From assembly GCF_027460065.1 (NCBI RefSeq), contig NZ_JAPYZZ010000003.1, forward strand, positions 62,001-126,000: a stretch of DNA of 64,000 nt. The letters run 5' to 3'. The notes below the pieces were generated by a model. The model was not told where the DNA came from, did no database searches, and saw only the letters and a program-made list of their open reading frames with translations. Shown in pieces: positions 48,965 through 57,549 of this stretch; position 1 is the stretch's first letter, and every line of letters starts with the position of its first letter. The DNA comes from Martinezella rhizogenes (GTDB lineage Bacteria; Pseudomonadota; Alphaproteobacteria; Rhizobiales; Rhizobiaceae). A program made the translations under genes and the position numbers.

Positions 48965-50473
48965 TCAGTCCTTGGAAACGCCGAGAAGGCGGATCATGCC
49001 ATCGGGCGACGGCGCCCAGCCCTTGACCTTGTTGGAAATGGCATAGGCATAGGGCTGGTGGCCGAGATAGATGATCGGCATATCGTCGTTGAGGATGACG
49101 CTTGCGGCATCGTATTTTTCCTTGCGGACCGCATCTTCGGTCGAGGCGCGGGCCTCGTTCAGCAGCTTGTCGACTTCAGGATTGCAATATTTCACATCAT
49201 TGATGCCGCCCTTGCAGGTGACGAACTGGTGCAGGTTGCCATCGGGATCGATACGCCCCGACCAGTCGGAACGGCTGAGCTGGTAGTTGCCGGCGGTCTG
49301 CTCGGACAGGAGCGTGGCAAATTCCGTCGCCTTCAGGGTGACGTTGAAACCGGCCTCGGCCACCATGGACTGGATGACCTGCATCATCTGCGTCTGCGTG
49401 GTGTTGTTGGCGTGCTGAAGCTCGACGTCAAGCTTCTCGTAACCCGCCTCCTTCATCAGTTGCTTGGCCTTGTCGGTATCGCGCGGCGGCACCGGCAGGT
49501 TCTGGTTGAACCACGGGCTCGTCGGCGGGAAAGCCTGATTGCCACCCTTGGACGTGCCTTCAAAGACGATCTGGCCGATGGCTTCACGGTCGATGGCATA
49601 GGAGAACGCCTGCCGCAGGCGCTTGTCCTTGCCGAGCGGATTATCCGCGCGCGCGCCATTGTTCATGTTGACATACATGGCCATGTAACCCGGCCCGATC
49701 ACATCGGCATAGGTCAGCTTGGAGTCGTTCCTGACGGATTCCGCATCGGATGCCGAAATACGTTCGGCGATATCGAGGTCGCCGGCGCGAAGGTTTGCAA
49801 GCTTCACGGTCGTATCTGGGATCGGCAGATAAACGACCTTGTCGACGAGGACCTTGTCCTTGTCCCAATAGTCAGCGAATTTCTCGAGCACGATACGGTC
49901 CTGCTGGATACGCTCGACAAATTTGAACGGCCCGGCGCAAACCGGTTTCGAACCGAAATTCGCGCCCAGTTCCTTGGCCGCCTTGGGTTCGACGATCATG
50001 CCGGCGCGGTCGGAAAGCTGCGCCAGAAGGGTAACGTCGGGCGTCTTCAGCGTGAACTTCACCTCCAGCGGTCCCGTCGCCTCAACCTTCTCGACCGAGG
50101 AGAGTTCGCTTTTGCGGCGCGATTCCGGCAGCGTCATATTGCGCTCGATGGTCGCTACCACGGCAGCCGCATCAAGCGTCTCGCCATTGTGGAATTTGAC
50201 GCCATCGCGGATTTTCATGGTCAGCACCTTGCCGCCTTCGGACCAGGCCCATTCGGTGGCGAGCTGGGGCACGATCTTCATGTCCTGCGAGATATCCACC
50301 AGCTTGTCGCACATGGCGGTGTAAACGATGCGGCCAACGAAGGTGCGCGATTGCGCGGGGTCGAGCACATCGGCATCGTCGTTGAGGCCGATGCGCAATT
50401 CGGACGATAGCGCCGGCGCGGCGAGCAATGCGCTGGCGAGCAGCGCCGCAGTCAGTGTCTGGATTTTCTTCAT
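48965..50473 (-). CDS. Peptide-type periplasmic binding protein (family 5, GsiB/DppA-like)
   Basis: 502 residues from ATG 50473 with AGAGGAACGAAC upstream. Signal peptide MKKIQTLTAALLASALLAAPALS. Family 5 signatures: LRIGLNDDADVLDPAQSRTF, KFHNGETLDAAAVVATIERN and FSYAIDREAIGQIVFEGTSK. First structural gene of the operon, so made in greatest amount; it would deliver gamma-glutamyl peptides or glutathione if the enzyme context is followed. Confidence 0.9.
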   Translation of the reverse strand: MKKIQTLTAALLASALLAAPALSSELRIGLNDDADVLDPAQSRTFVGRIVYTAMCDKLVDISQDMKIVPQLATEWAWSEGGKVLTMKIRDGVKFHNGETLDAAAVVATIERNMTLPESRRKSELSSVEKVEATGPLEVKFTLKTPDVTLLAQLSDRAGMIVEPKAAKELGANFGSKPVCAGPFKFVERIQQDRIVLEKFADYWDKDKVLVDKVVYLPIPDTTVKLANLRAGDLDIAERISASDAESVRNDSKLTYADVIGPGYMAMYVNMNNGARADNPLGKDKRLRQAFSYAIDREAIGQIVFEGTSKGGNQAFPPTSPWFNQNLPVPPRDTDKAKQLMKEAGYEKLDVELQHANNTTQTQMMQVIQSMVAEAGFNVTLKATEFATLLSEQTAGNYQLSRSDWSGRIDPDGNLHQFVTCKGGINDVKYCNPEVDKLLNEARASTEDAVRKEKYDAASVILNDDMPIIYLGHQPYAYAISNKVKGWAPSPDGMIRLLGVSKD

Positions 50474-50551
50474 GTTCGTTCCTCTGGTCTGGTTATTTTG
50501 ACTTTTTGTCATTGGCCGCCCTTGAAGGGACGACGGTTTTCATCCGAGGCC

Positions 50552-51313
50552 TCAAGAAGCCTCGGTCAGCGACTTATCGGCTTTGGCCGCATTGCCCTGC
50601 CCGGTTCCCTCCTCCAGAAAGCCAAGCGAGGTGGCGCGGATCAGCCTTTCCTGATGCATGAGGAGATGCTGGCGCATCGCTTCACCGGCTCTGGCGGGAT
50701 CGCGGTCGGCGATGGCATCGACGATGGCCATGTGCTGTTCGAACGAAGCCCTGCCGTTCGTACCGCTGCGACGCGCCAGTTCCCGTATCGACTGCCAGGC
50801 ATCGTCCTGACGAATGCGGTTGACGACATCGAAGATCGACAGGAACAGCTTGTTGCCAGCGCTCTGGGCGATCTGGCGATGGAGCGAGCCATCCCACAAT
50901 TCCTTGGCGTCGGCATCCGTGCTCTGGCCGGTCTTTTGAACAAGGGCGCGCATGCGCTCCACCTCGGCCGGCTTGGCGCGCATGGCCGCAAGCTGCGCCA
51001 GTTGCGGCTCGATGCGCAAACGCACCTCCATGATTTCCATGATATCAGTGCCGGCCACCAGTTCGGTGACTTGAGCGGACCAATCGTCCGGCTTTTCACC
51101 CACAAAGGTCCCGGCCCCTTGCCGCCGCCAGATCAGACCTTCGGCTTCGAGAACCTCGAGTGCGCGACGGATCGAACGGCGACCGACATTAAAAGTCTCC
51201 GCAAAGGCCCGCTCCGTTGGCAAACGACCTTCTTTGGTCAGATCCTGCGTCTGAATATAGTCACGTAGCTTCGCCAGGGCGTAATTGGAGTTGTCGTTAG
51301 GGTTCACCGCCAC
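50552..51313 (-). CDS. FadR-subfamily (FCD) GntR regulator
   Basis: 253 residues from a GTG at 51313. N-terminal winged helix: RLPTERAFAETFNVGRRSIRRALEVLEAEGLIWRRQGAGTFVG (residues 30-72). C-terminal FCD-type all-helical sensor (LRIEPQLAQLAAMRAKPAEVERMR, SLHRQIAQSAGN, RASFEQHMAIVDAIADRDPARAGEAMRQHLL) with the expected acidic and histidine residues for a metal or carboxylate ligand. Located directly upstream of the importer and in the same direction; a perfect palindrome (51328-51350) overlaps its own promoter, so it likely autoregulates and controls the operon. Confidence 0.88.
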   Translation of the reverse strand: MAVNPNDNSNYALAKLRDYIQTQDLTKEGRLPTERAFAETFNVGRRSIRRALEVLEAEGLIWRRQGAGTFVGEKPDDWSAQVTELVAGTDIMEIMEVRLRIEPQLAQLAAMRAKPAEVERMRALVQKTGQSTDADAKELWDGSLHRQIAQSAGNKLFLSIFDVVNRIRQDDAWQSIRELARRSGTNGRASFEQHMAIVDAIADRDPARAGEAMRQHLLMHQERLIRATSLGFLEEGTGQGNAAKADKSLTEAS

Positions 51314-51327
51314 ATCGCACCAATCAT

Positions 51328-51350
51328 TGAACCAATCTCACATTGGTTCA
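51328..51350. promoter_or_regulatory. Candidate GntR operator
   Basis: TGAACCAAT-ctcac-ATTGGTTCA is a perfect 9-bp inverted repeat with a 5-bp spacer, 15 bp upstream of the regulator GTG. Another CCAATCATTG-like half-site precedes it (51320-51329). Size and symmetry suit a GntR dimer. Confidence 0.7.
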
Positions 51351-51488
51351 TTTGGGGAGAAATTTTCTCGGACGTCAAGCGCATTTTTGAGCGGTCATAA
51401 TTAGCGCTCAAAATATGGGCAAGTGGCGTTTTTTGAAGTAACTATTTGGGGCAGCGCCGCCCTGGCCTTGCCGGTACAGCGACTCTCT

Positions 51489-52355
51489 TCAAGGATCGAT
51501 GGAGAGCCTGATGCGCCCCGACAGTCGCTCGCCGGGGGCAGCTATCCTCAGACCCTGCCCTTCCCGTCCCGCCTGCGGCAAACCAAGTGTTCCGGCGGCC
51601 ATGGAAACGGGTTCGAGGCAAAGATAACGGTCCATGCGGTGGACGGCCAGATGACCGAAAACGGGATCGGCCTCGAGCCGCAGTGAAAACCTGCCGCATC
51701 GAACCTGCGCATTTGACCAATCGGTGAAATGCAGGGTGTATCCCGTCGCTGCGGGAATGGCGGGTTTAGGGAAAGGCTCTGGCGGCTGGCCGGTCGGCAC
51801 GTTCTGGGCGTCCAGTGGATATTGCAGCCTGGCATCCGTCCGCGCGTCACAGTCAAGCCCAGCAGCCAGATAAGGATGCCAGCCCATCGCCATCGGCGCA
51901 GGCACATCCGCCAGATTGGTTATCGACAGTTCCACAGTGAGGCCGGCATCGTCCAGCAGGAAAGACTGTTCGGCGCGGAAAGAAAACGGCCATTCGCCGT
52001 CAGCCTTGTAATCCAGCATCAGCCCGATGCTATCGGAAGACAGACTGGAAATCTCCCATGCTCGACGGTGCGCAGGCCCATGCATGGCATCCGGCGCAAG
52101 GGCCGGATGAGGAGAAAGCTCATAGTGGATGCCCGTATGAACGAAGGAGCCGCCATAAAGCCGGTTGTGATAGGGAAACAGCGGATAAGCTCCGGCACGC
52201 GGCCAGTTGAGCGGCTCGAAACCGTCCTCGCTTGTCGGCACCAGAATATCCCCGCGGTCCGCATGGTGCAGATGGGTCATCCTGCCGCCCCATGCGGGGC
52301 GCAGGCGGGCCGAAAGCGGCCCGCAGGCAATCGCAACCGTTTCAGGCAAAGGCAT
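51489..52355 (-). CDS. Aldose 1-epimerase (GalM-like)
   Basis: 288 residues from ATG 52355, which overlaps the preceding stop by 14 bp. GalM-type features: WGGRMTHLHHADRGDILVP, FPYHNRLYGGSFVHTGIHYEL, a central catalytic-type HGPAHRRAW, and MGWHPYL. It interconverts the anomers of a sugar so that the lactone-forming steps proceed from either. The last gene of the minus-strand sugar operon. Motif matching is clear, the exact sugar is not. Confidence 0.85.
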   Translation of the reverse strand: MPLPETVAIACGPLSARLRPAWGGRMTHLHHADRGDILVPTSEDGFEPLNWPRAGAYPLFPYHNRLYGGSFVHTGIHYELSPHPALAPDAMHGPAHRRAWEISSLSSDSIGLMLDYKADGEWPFSFRAEQSFLLDDAGLTVELSITNLADVPAPMAMGWHPYLAAGLDCDARTDARLQYPLDAQNVPTGQPPEPFPKPAIPAATGYTLHFTDWSNAQVRCGRFSLRLEADPVFGHLAVHRMDRYLCLEPVSMAAGTLGLPQAGREGQGLRIAAPGERLSGRIRLSIDP

Positions 52356-53529
52356 AGGAACCGTCAGGCCGTTTCGGCACCCGTCTTTGCCAGTGAACAT
52401 AGCCATCCTCCTGCATGGCTTTTTCATCCATCTCGACACCCCAGCCGGGGCGATCCGGCCTCAGTTCCAGATATCCGTCCTTCGGCAAATAGGGGTCGAC
52501 GACATAACGGGTTTCATCCTCGCGCTTCTCAAGGTCGGTGCCGCCGTAGACGTAGCACTGTCCTTTCGGCAGTCGGTATTCGAGAATACGGAAATTCTGC
52601 TGGGCAGCGGAAAAATGCACGTTGACGGCGGTGGCGAGCGGCCCCATCGGGTTGTGCGGCGCGATGCTGACGAAATGGGCTTCCGCAAGCGCGGCGATGC
52701 GGCGCATCTCCGAAATGCCGCCGACGACGCAGATGTCGGGCTGAATAATATCCGCACCCTTTACCTGAAGAAGACGCAGGAACTCATTGCGATTATAGAG
52801 ACTTTCACCAGTAGCCAGCGTGCAGTTCAGCCCCTGTTTCAGATCTCCCCACATCTCGATATTTTCCGGACGCAACGGCTCTTCGAAGAACAGCGGATCA
52901 TAGGGGGCAAGCGCATTGCCCAGCTGACGGGCGGCGGCAGGCTCGAAAATCTTGGCATGGGCATCGAAGGCGATATCGTAATCGGGTCGCACGGTCTCGC
53001 GAAGCGAGCGGAAATATTCGGCCGAACTGCGCACCACCTCACCCCAGCGATGGGCGTGGATATCGAGACGCCACGGGCTGAGCTTGAAGGCCGTGAAGCC
53101 CCACTCCTCGTTCAGCCGGTCGAACTCTTCCTTGGCCGCTGGCGCGTCCGGCGCGGTATAGACGCCGGCATAGACCTTGATGCGGTCACGCACTTCGCCG
53201 CCCAGCAGCTTGTAGACAGGCACGCCGGCCGCCTTGGCGGCAAGGTCCCACAGGCAATGATCCAGCGCCGAGATTGCCGAGAGGCCGAGCGCTCCGGGTG
53301 GAAAGCGGTTCTGCTGGAGAAGGAGATTGTAGAGATACTCGACCCGCGTCGGGTCCTGCCCGGCAAGAAAACCATAGAGGTAATCCAGCACCGGCGGCAG
53401 TGCGAGATCGGGGCCGTGATTGTAACATTCGCCCCAGCCGGTCAAACCGTCATCGGTATCGAGAGCGACGACAACGCGGGGACGGTCCTTGTCGCGGGTG
53501 ACGAATACCCGCATGCGATCGATTTTCAT
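52342..53529 (-). CDS. Enolase-superfamily sugar-acid dehydratase (galactonate/mannonate type)
   Basis: 395 residues of the mandelate racemase/muconate lactonising group. Capping domain up to about 120, then a barrel with metal ligands D189 (FDAHAKI), E216/E217 (FFEEP) and E242 (TGES), and catalytic H191 and H292 (APHNPMGP). The D-x-H pair at the end of the third strand is typical of D-galactonate, mannonate and related acid-sugar dehydratases, not of racemases. Product would be a 2-keto-3-deoxy acid. Overlaps the aldose 1-epimerase and follows the ABC ATPase by 44 bp. Confidence 0.85.
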   Translation of the reverse strand: MKIDRMRVFVTRDKDRPRVVVALDTDDGLTGWGECYNHGPDLALPPVLDYLYGFLAGQDPTRVEYLYNLLLQQNRFPPGALGLSAISALDHCLWDLAAKAAGVPVYKLLGGEVRDRIKVYAGVYTAPDAPAAKEEFDRLNEEWGFTAFKLSPWRLDIHAHRWGEVVRSSAEYFRSLRETVRPDYDIAFDAHAKIFEPAAARQLGNALAPYDPLFFEEPLRPENIEMWGDLKQGLNCTLATGESLYNRNEFLRLLQVKGADIIQPDICVVGGISEMRRIAALAEAHFVSIAPHNPMGPLATAVNVHFSAAQQNFRILEYRLPKGQCYVYGGTDLEKREDETRYVVDPYLPKDGYLELRPDRPGWGVEMDEKAMQEDGYVHWQRRVPKRPDGSYAFA

Positions 53530-53573
53530 GCTTTAGTCTTCCTCATGAATGGCACGATGCAACAGCCGCGACA

Positions 53574-55298
53574 CTATCGGGCGGCAACACCGTTCTTGAT
53601 CTCGGATGGCTCGATGTAGCGGAACCTTCGGGTGCGGTCCCGATCTCGCGGGTCCGGGCGCGGAATGGCAGACAGGAGCGCCTGCGTGTACGGGTGATCC
53701 GGCGCGTTGCAAACCTTTTCGGCCTCTCCCACTTCCACCAGCTTGCCGCGATACATCACCCCGACGCGGTCGCACATATATCTGATGACACCTATGTCAT
53801 GGCTGATGAAGATATAGGCGAGACCGAGTTCGTCCTGCAGCCGCATCAGCAGATCGAGCACCTGAAACCGCACTGAAACATCGAGCGCCGATGTCGCCTC
53901 GTCAGCCACGATGATGCGCGGCCGCAGCGTGATGGCGCGGGCGATGCCGATGCGCTGACGCTGGCCGCCGGAAAAGGCGTGCGGATAACGCTCGCGCCCG
54001 GCCGGGTCGAGACCCACCTGCTCCATCAGCGCGCAGACGCGCTCATCCAGCTCCTTGCCTTTCGCAATGCCGTTGACCAGCAAGGGTTCGCCGATCACCT
54101 GCGCTACCGTCATGCGCGGATTGAGCGAGCCGAACGGGTCCTGAAACACCATGCGCAACTCACGCCGCGCGGCTTTCAGTTCCGCCCCTTCGATCTTGGC
54201 GAGATCGACCACCGTGCCATCCGCCCGGCGATAAAGCATTTCGCCGCCGTTCGGATTGTAGAGGCGCATGATCGAGCGGCCCATCGTGGTCTTGCCGGAG
54301 CCGCTTTCGCCGACGATGCCGAGCGTCTCGCCCGGAAGCAGCTTGATCGAGACGCCATCCAGCGCTTTCATCTCACCGAAATGCATCGAGAGGTCGTTCA
54401 CCTCGAGGATCGGGGCTGCGGCAAGATCGAGCGGCGGGCGGGCAAGCCTGATTTCCGCCTTCTGCTCCAGCTTCAGAACAGAGCCGATCAGCATGCGCGT
54501 ATAGGGGTCCTGCGGATTGTGGAATATCTCATCGACGGTGCCGTATTCCTTGGCGACGCCGTGATGCATGACCAGCACGTCATCGGCAATCTGCGCCACC
54601 ACACCCATGTCATGGGTGATGAATAGCACAGCCATGCCATGCGCCTTTTGCAGCCGTGATATCAGGTCGAGGATTTCGGCCTGTGTAGTGACATCGAGCG
54701 CCGTCGTCGGTTCGTCGGCGATCAATAGCTGCGGTTTGCAGGCCAGCGCCATGGCGATCATGGCGCGCTGGCGCATACCGCCGGAATACTGGAAGGCATA
54801 ACGATCCAGCGCCTTTTCGGGGTTGGGAATTTCCACCTGCCGCAACAGTTCGATGGCTTCTGCCCGTGCCTGCGCCTTGCTCATCTTCAAGTGCAGCCGC
54901 AGAACTTCGGTGATCTGATCACCGACGGTATGCACAGGCGACAGCGACGACATCGGCTCCTGAAAAATCATCGAGATGTCTGCGCCACGCACCGAGCGGA
55001 TGGCCCGGCTGCGCGGATCGAGCTTTGCGAGATCCAGCGACGTGCCGTCGGCACGGTTGAGGATGATCGACCCGGAGGCGATGTAACCGGGGCTGTCGAT
55101 GATCTGCAGGATCGAGCGGGCGGTAACGGATTTGCCGGAACCGCTTTCGCCGACGACGCAAAGCGTCTTGCCGGGATCAATGGAGAAAGACAGATCGTTG
55201 ACCGCCCGGAAAATGCCGTTTCGCACGGGAAATTCGGTGACCAGATTGCGGACGTCAAGCAGCGGTCGGGCGGACTTCATGGAGAGAATATCGCTCAT
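53574..55298 (-). CDS. Opp-type ABC transporter ATP-binding protein, two fused NBDs
   Basis: 574 residues from ATG 55298, with AGTGAGGCC at a suitable spacing; a GTG at 55310 overlapping the permease stop is the alternative start. Two ABC units: [13 protein letters not shown] / [12 protein letters not shown] and [13 protein letters not shown] / LSGG-like FSGGQRQR / [12 protein letters not shown]. Peptide-type transporters of this architecture also import sugars (for example the Agp system of Sinorhizobium), and the surrounding enzymes suggest a sugar here. Confidence 0.9.
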   Translation of the reverse strand: MSDILSMKSARPLLDVRNLVTEFPVRNGIFRAVNDLSFSIDPGKTLCVVGESGSGKSVTARSILQIIDSPGYIASGSIILNRADGTSLDLAKLDPRSRAIRSVRGADISMIFQEPMSSLSPVHTVGDQITEVLRLHLKMSKAQARAEAIELLRQVEIPNPEKALDRYAFQYSGGMRQRAMIAMALACKPQLLIADEPTTALDVTTQAEILDLISRLQKAHGMAVLFITHDMGVVAQIADDVLVMHHGVAKEYGTVDEIFHNPQDPYTRMLIGSVLKLEQKAEIRLARPPLDLAAAPILEVNDLSMHFGEMKALDGVSIKLLPGETLGIVGESGSGKTTMGRSIMRLYNPNGGEMLYRRADGTVVDLAKIEGAELKAARRELRMVFQDPFGSLNPRMTVAQVIGEPLLVNGIAKGKELDERVCALMEQVGLDPAGRERYPHAFSGGQRQRIGIARAITLRPRIIVADEATSALDVSVRFQVLDLLMRLQDELGLAYIFISHDIGVIRYMCDRVGVMYRGKLVEVGEAEKVCNAPDHPYTQALLSAIPRPDPRDRDRTRRFRYIEPSEIKNGVAAR

Positions 55299-55306
55299 CC
55301 GGGGCC

Positions 55307-56431
55307 TCACTTGTTATAGGGGTCGGCTGCGTCACGCAGACCGTCACCGAGCAGATTGAGTGCCATGACGGCAACGACGACAGCCACGCCGGGCAAGAAC
55401 AGCCACGGTGCGGTTGCAATCGAGCGAATATTCTGCGCCTCGCGAAGCAGCACGCCCCAGGAAATGGTCGGCGGCTGGAGGCCGAGACCGAGGAAGGAAA
55501 GCGAGGTTTCCGCAAGGATCATCGCCGGAACGGCCAGCGTGACGGAGGCGATGATATGGCTCGAAAAACTGGGCAGCATGTGGCGGAAGATGATGCGTCC
55601 TTCCGGCACGCCATCCAGCCGCGCTGCGGCGACGAACTCTTCTGTCCTCAGCGACAGGAACCGGCCGCGCACGACGCGGGCAAGCTGCGCCCAGCCGGTG
55701 AGCGACAGGATGATGGTGATCATCATATATTGCAGCGTTGCCGGCCAGCCCTGCGGCAGGGCGGCGGCCATCGCCAGCCAGATGGGAATGGTGGGCAACG
55801 ACAGAACGAAGTCGATCACCCGCTGCATGACGAAATCGATGCGGCCGCCATAATAACCGGAGATACCACCGAGAACGACACCAAGCAGCAGCGAGAAGAA
55901 CACGCCGACGAGACCGATCGACAGCGAAATCTGCGACCCCTGCACCACCCGGCTGAAAACATCGCGGCCAAGGCGATCCGCACCGAAAAGGAAGAGCGGC
56001 CGCGTCTTGTCGGCGGAGGCCAGCAGATGGATATCCGTGGTGAACAGGCCAAATACGGAATATTCGTAGCCGCGACCGAAAAGCTGGATCGGGATTTTCT
56101 TGGCCGTATCTTCAACGAACACCGCCGCCAGCGTTTCAGGATCACGCGTCAACTTCAGCGGATAATAATGCAGACCAAGCGAGAGGCCGTCCGTCGTATC
56201 GATGAAGTGGACGCGTTGCGGCGGATGGAATGTGGCGCGTGCGTTCTGCAGTATCGGATCGTTGATAGCGAAAAACCCGGGCAGAAGCGCAACGATATAC
56301 ATGGCGATGGTGATGAACAGGGCGGCCATGGCCAGCTTGTGGCGCTTGAACGCCCACCAGATGAGCTGCCACTGCGAGGCGACGGCGGCGCGGTCCGGCC
56401 GGATGTTGGTGGTCATAGTGATATCGCTCAT
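55307..56431 (-). CDS. Opp-type permease (DppC-like) with long periplasmic insert
   Basis: 374 residues, about 80 longer than a standard DppC. After the first helix ([23 protein letters not shown]) there is a periplasmic segment of about 100 residues ([25 protein letters not shown] through [19 protein letters not shown]), then five helices and the coupling loop [24 protein letters not shown]. Similar inserts occur in permeases that work with very large binding proteins, as here. Confidence 0.9.
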   Translation of the reverse strand: MSDITMTTNIRPDRAAVASQWQLIWWAFKRHKLAMAALFITIAMYIVALLPGFFAINDPILQNARATFHPPQRVHFIDTTDGLSLGLHYYPLKLTRDPETLAAVFVEDTAKKIPIQLFGRGYEYSVFGLFTTDIHLLASADKTRPLFLFGADRLGRDVFSRVVQGSQISLSIGLVGVFFSLLLGVVLGGISGYYGGRIDFVMQRVIDFVLSLPTIPIWLAMAAALPQGWPATLQYMMITIILSLTGWAQLARVVRGRFLSLRTEEFVAAARLDGVPEGRIIFRHMLPSFSSHIIASVTLAVPAMILAETSLSFLGLGLQPPTISWGVLLREAQNIRSIATAPWLFLPGVAVVVAVMALNLLGDGLRDAADPYNK

Positions 56432-56440
56432 GGCGCCCTC

Positions 56441-57427
56441 CTATTCGAGACGGATGCGCGGATCGACCAGCGCAAGCAGGATGTCGCTGATCAGCGATCC
56501 GATCAGCGTCAGGGCGCAGATCAACAGCACGAAAGCGCCGGCGAGATACATGTCCTGCGCCATCAGCGACTGCAAAAGCAGCGGCGCGGCCGTGGGCAGA
56601 TTGAGCACGATGGCGACCACCACGGAGCCCGAAATGAGATTGGGCAGCAGCCAGGCGATGGTGGAAATGAACGGGTTGAGCGCAATTCTCAGAGGATATT
56701 TCGTCAGCAGCCGGAACTCGGACAATCCCTTCGCACGTGCCGTGGTCACATAGGGCTTGGGCAATTCGTCCAGCATGTTGGCGCGCATGACGCGGATGAG
56801 GCTTGCGGTGGACGACACGGCAAGGATGGCGACCGGCAGCCAGATATGGGCCATCAGGTCGATCATCTTGGCGATGCTCCAGGACGCCGTTTCATATTCT
56901 GCCGAAAACAGCCCGCCGACATCGGCCCCGAACTCCACCGCCGCGACATACATCAGCACCAGCGCCAGCAGGAACGACGGTATGGACAGGCCGAAAAAGG
57001 AAAAGGCGGTGAAAAGATAATCGCCGATCGAATATTTGCGCACGGCGGAGAAAACGCCGATCGGAAGGGCGATGGCCCAGGTGGCGAGAAGGCTGGCGAC
57101 GGCCAGAACCAGCGTCAGCGCCATGCGCTCCCAGATCAGGCCGGAAACCGGCTGCTGCCATTCGAACGAAATGCCGAAATCACCGCGGCTGACGATGCCC
57201 CATATCCATTTCAGATATTGCACGATCATCGGGTCATCGAGACCGAAGCGTTCACGCAGCTGCGCCGCCGTATTGTGGTCGATAACCTCGTTTGAGGCAG
57301 CCAATGTGGCGATGTAGGTCGTCACATAATCGCCGGGTGGCAGCTGGATCAGCACAAAGGCAAGGAAACTGACGGCAAACAGGGACGGTATCATCCACAG
57401 CAGGCGTTTGACGATAAAAAGCAGCAT
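56441..57427 (-). CDS. Opp-type permease (DppB-like)
   Basis: 328 residues. N-terminal FIVKRLLWMIPSLFAVSFLAFVLIQLPPGDY, coupling loop PYVTTARAKGLSEFRLLTKYPLRIALNPFIS, and six hydrophobic segments. Nine base pairs before the second permease and 122 bp after the binding-protein gene, a gap with a hairpin. Confidence 0.92.
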   Translation of the reverse strand: MLLFIVKRLLWMIPSLFAVSFLAFVLIQLPPGDYVTTYIATLAASNEVIDHNTAAQLRERFGLDDPMIVQYLKWIWGIVSRGDFGISFEWQQPVSGLIWERMALTLVLAVASLLATWAIALPIGVFSAVRKYSIGDYLFTAFSFFGLSIPSFLLALVLMYVAAVEFGADVGGLFSAEYETASWSIAKMIDLMAHIWLPVAILAVSSTASLIRVMRANMLDELPKPYVTTARAKGLSEFRLLTKYPLRIALNPFISTIAWLLPNLISGSVVVAIVLNLPTAAPLLLQSLMAQDMYLAGAFVLLICALTLIGSLISDILLALVDPRIRLE

Positions 57428-57509
57428 GTCGCTCTCGCAATCACATTATACCGCACGCACCGCCTTCCACTAAGAAGACGGGTTTGTGGGTGGTAGAAAC
57501 AACCTGAAA

Positions 57510-57537
57510 GGCGTCGCCGCGTTTAGGCAGCGACGCC
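57510..57537 (-). other. Intercistronic hairpin after the sugar-binding-protein gene
   Basis: 8-bp perfect stem GGCGTCGC / GCGACGCC with a 12-nt loop, 12 bp downstream of the binding-protein stop. No strong U-tract. Same location as the hairpins at 9485 and 48929. Confidence 0.65.
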
Positions 57538-57549
57538 CATGTGGCGGTG

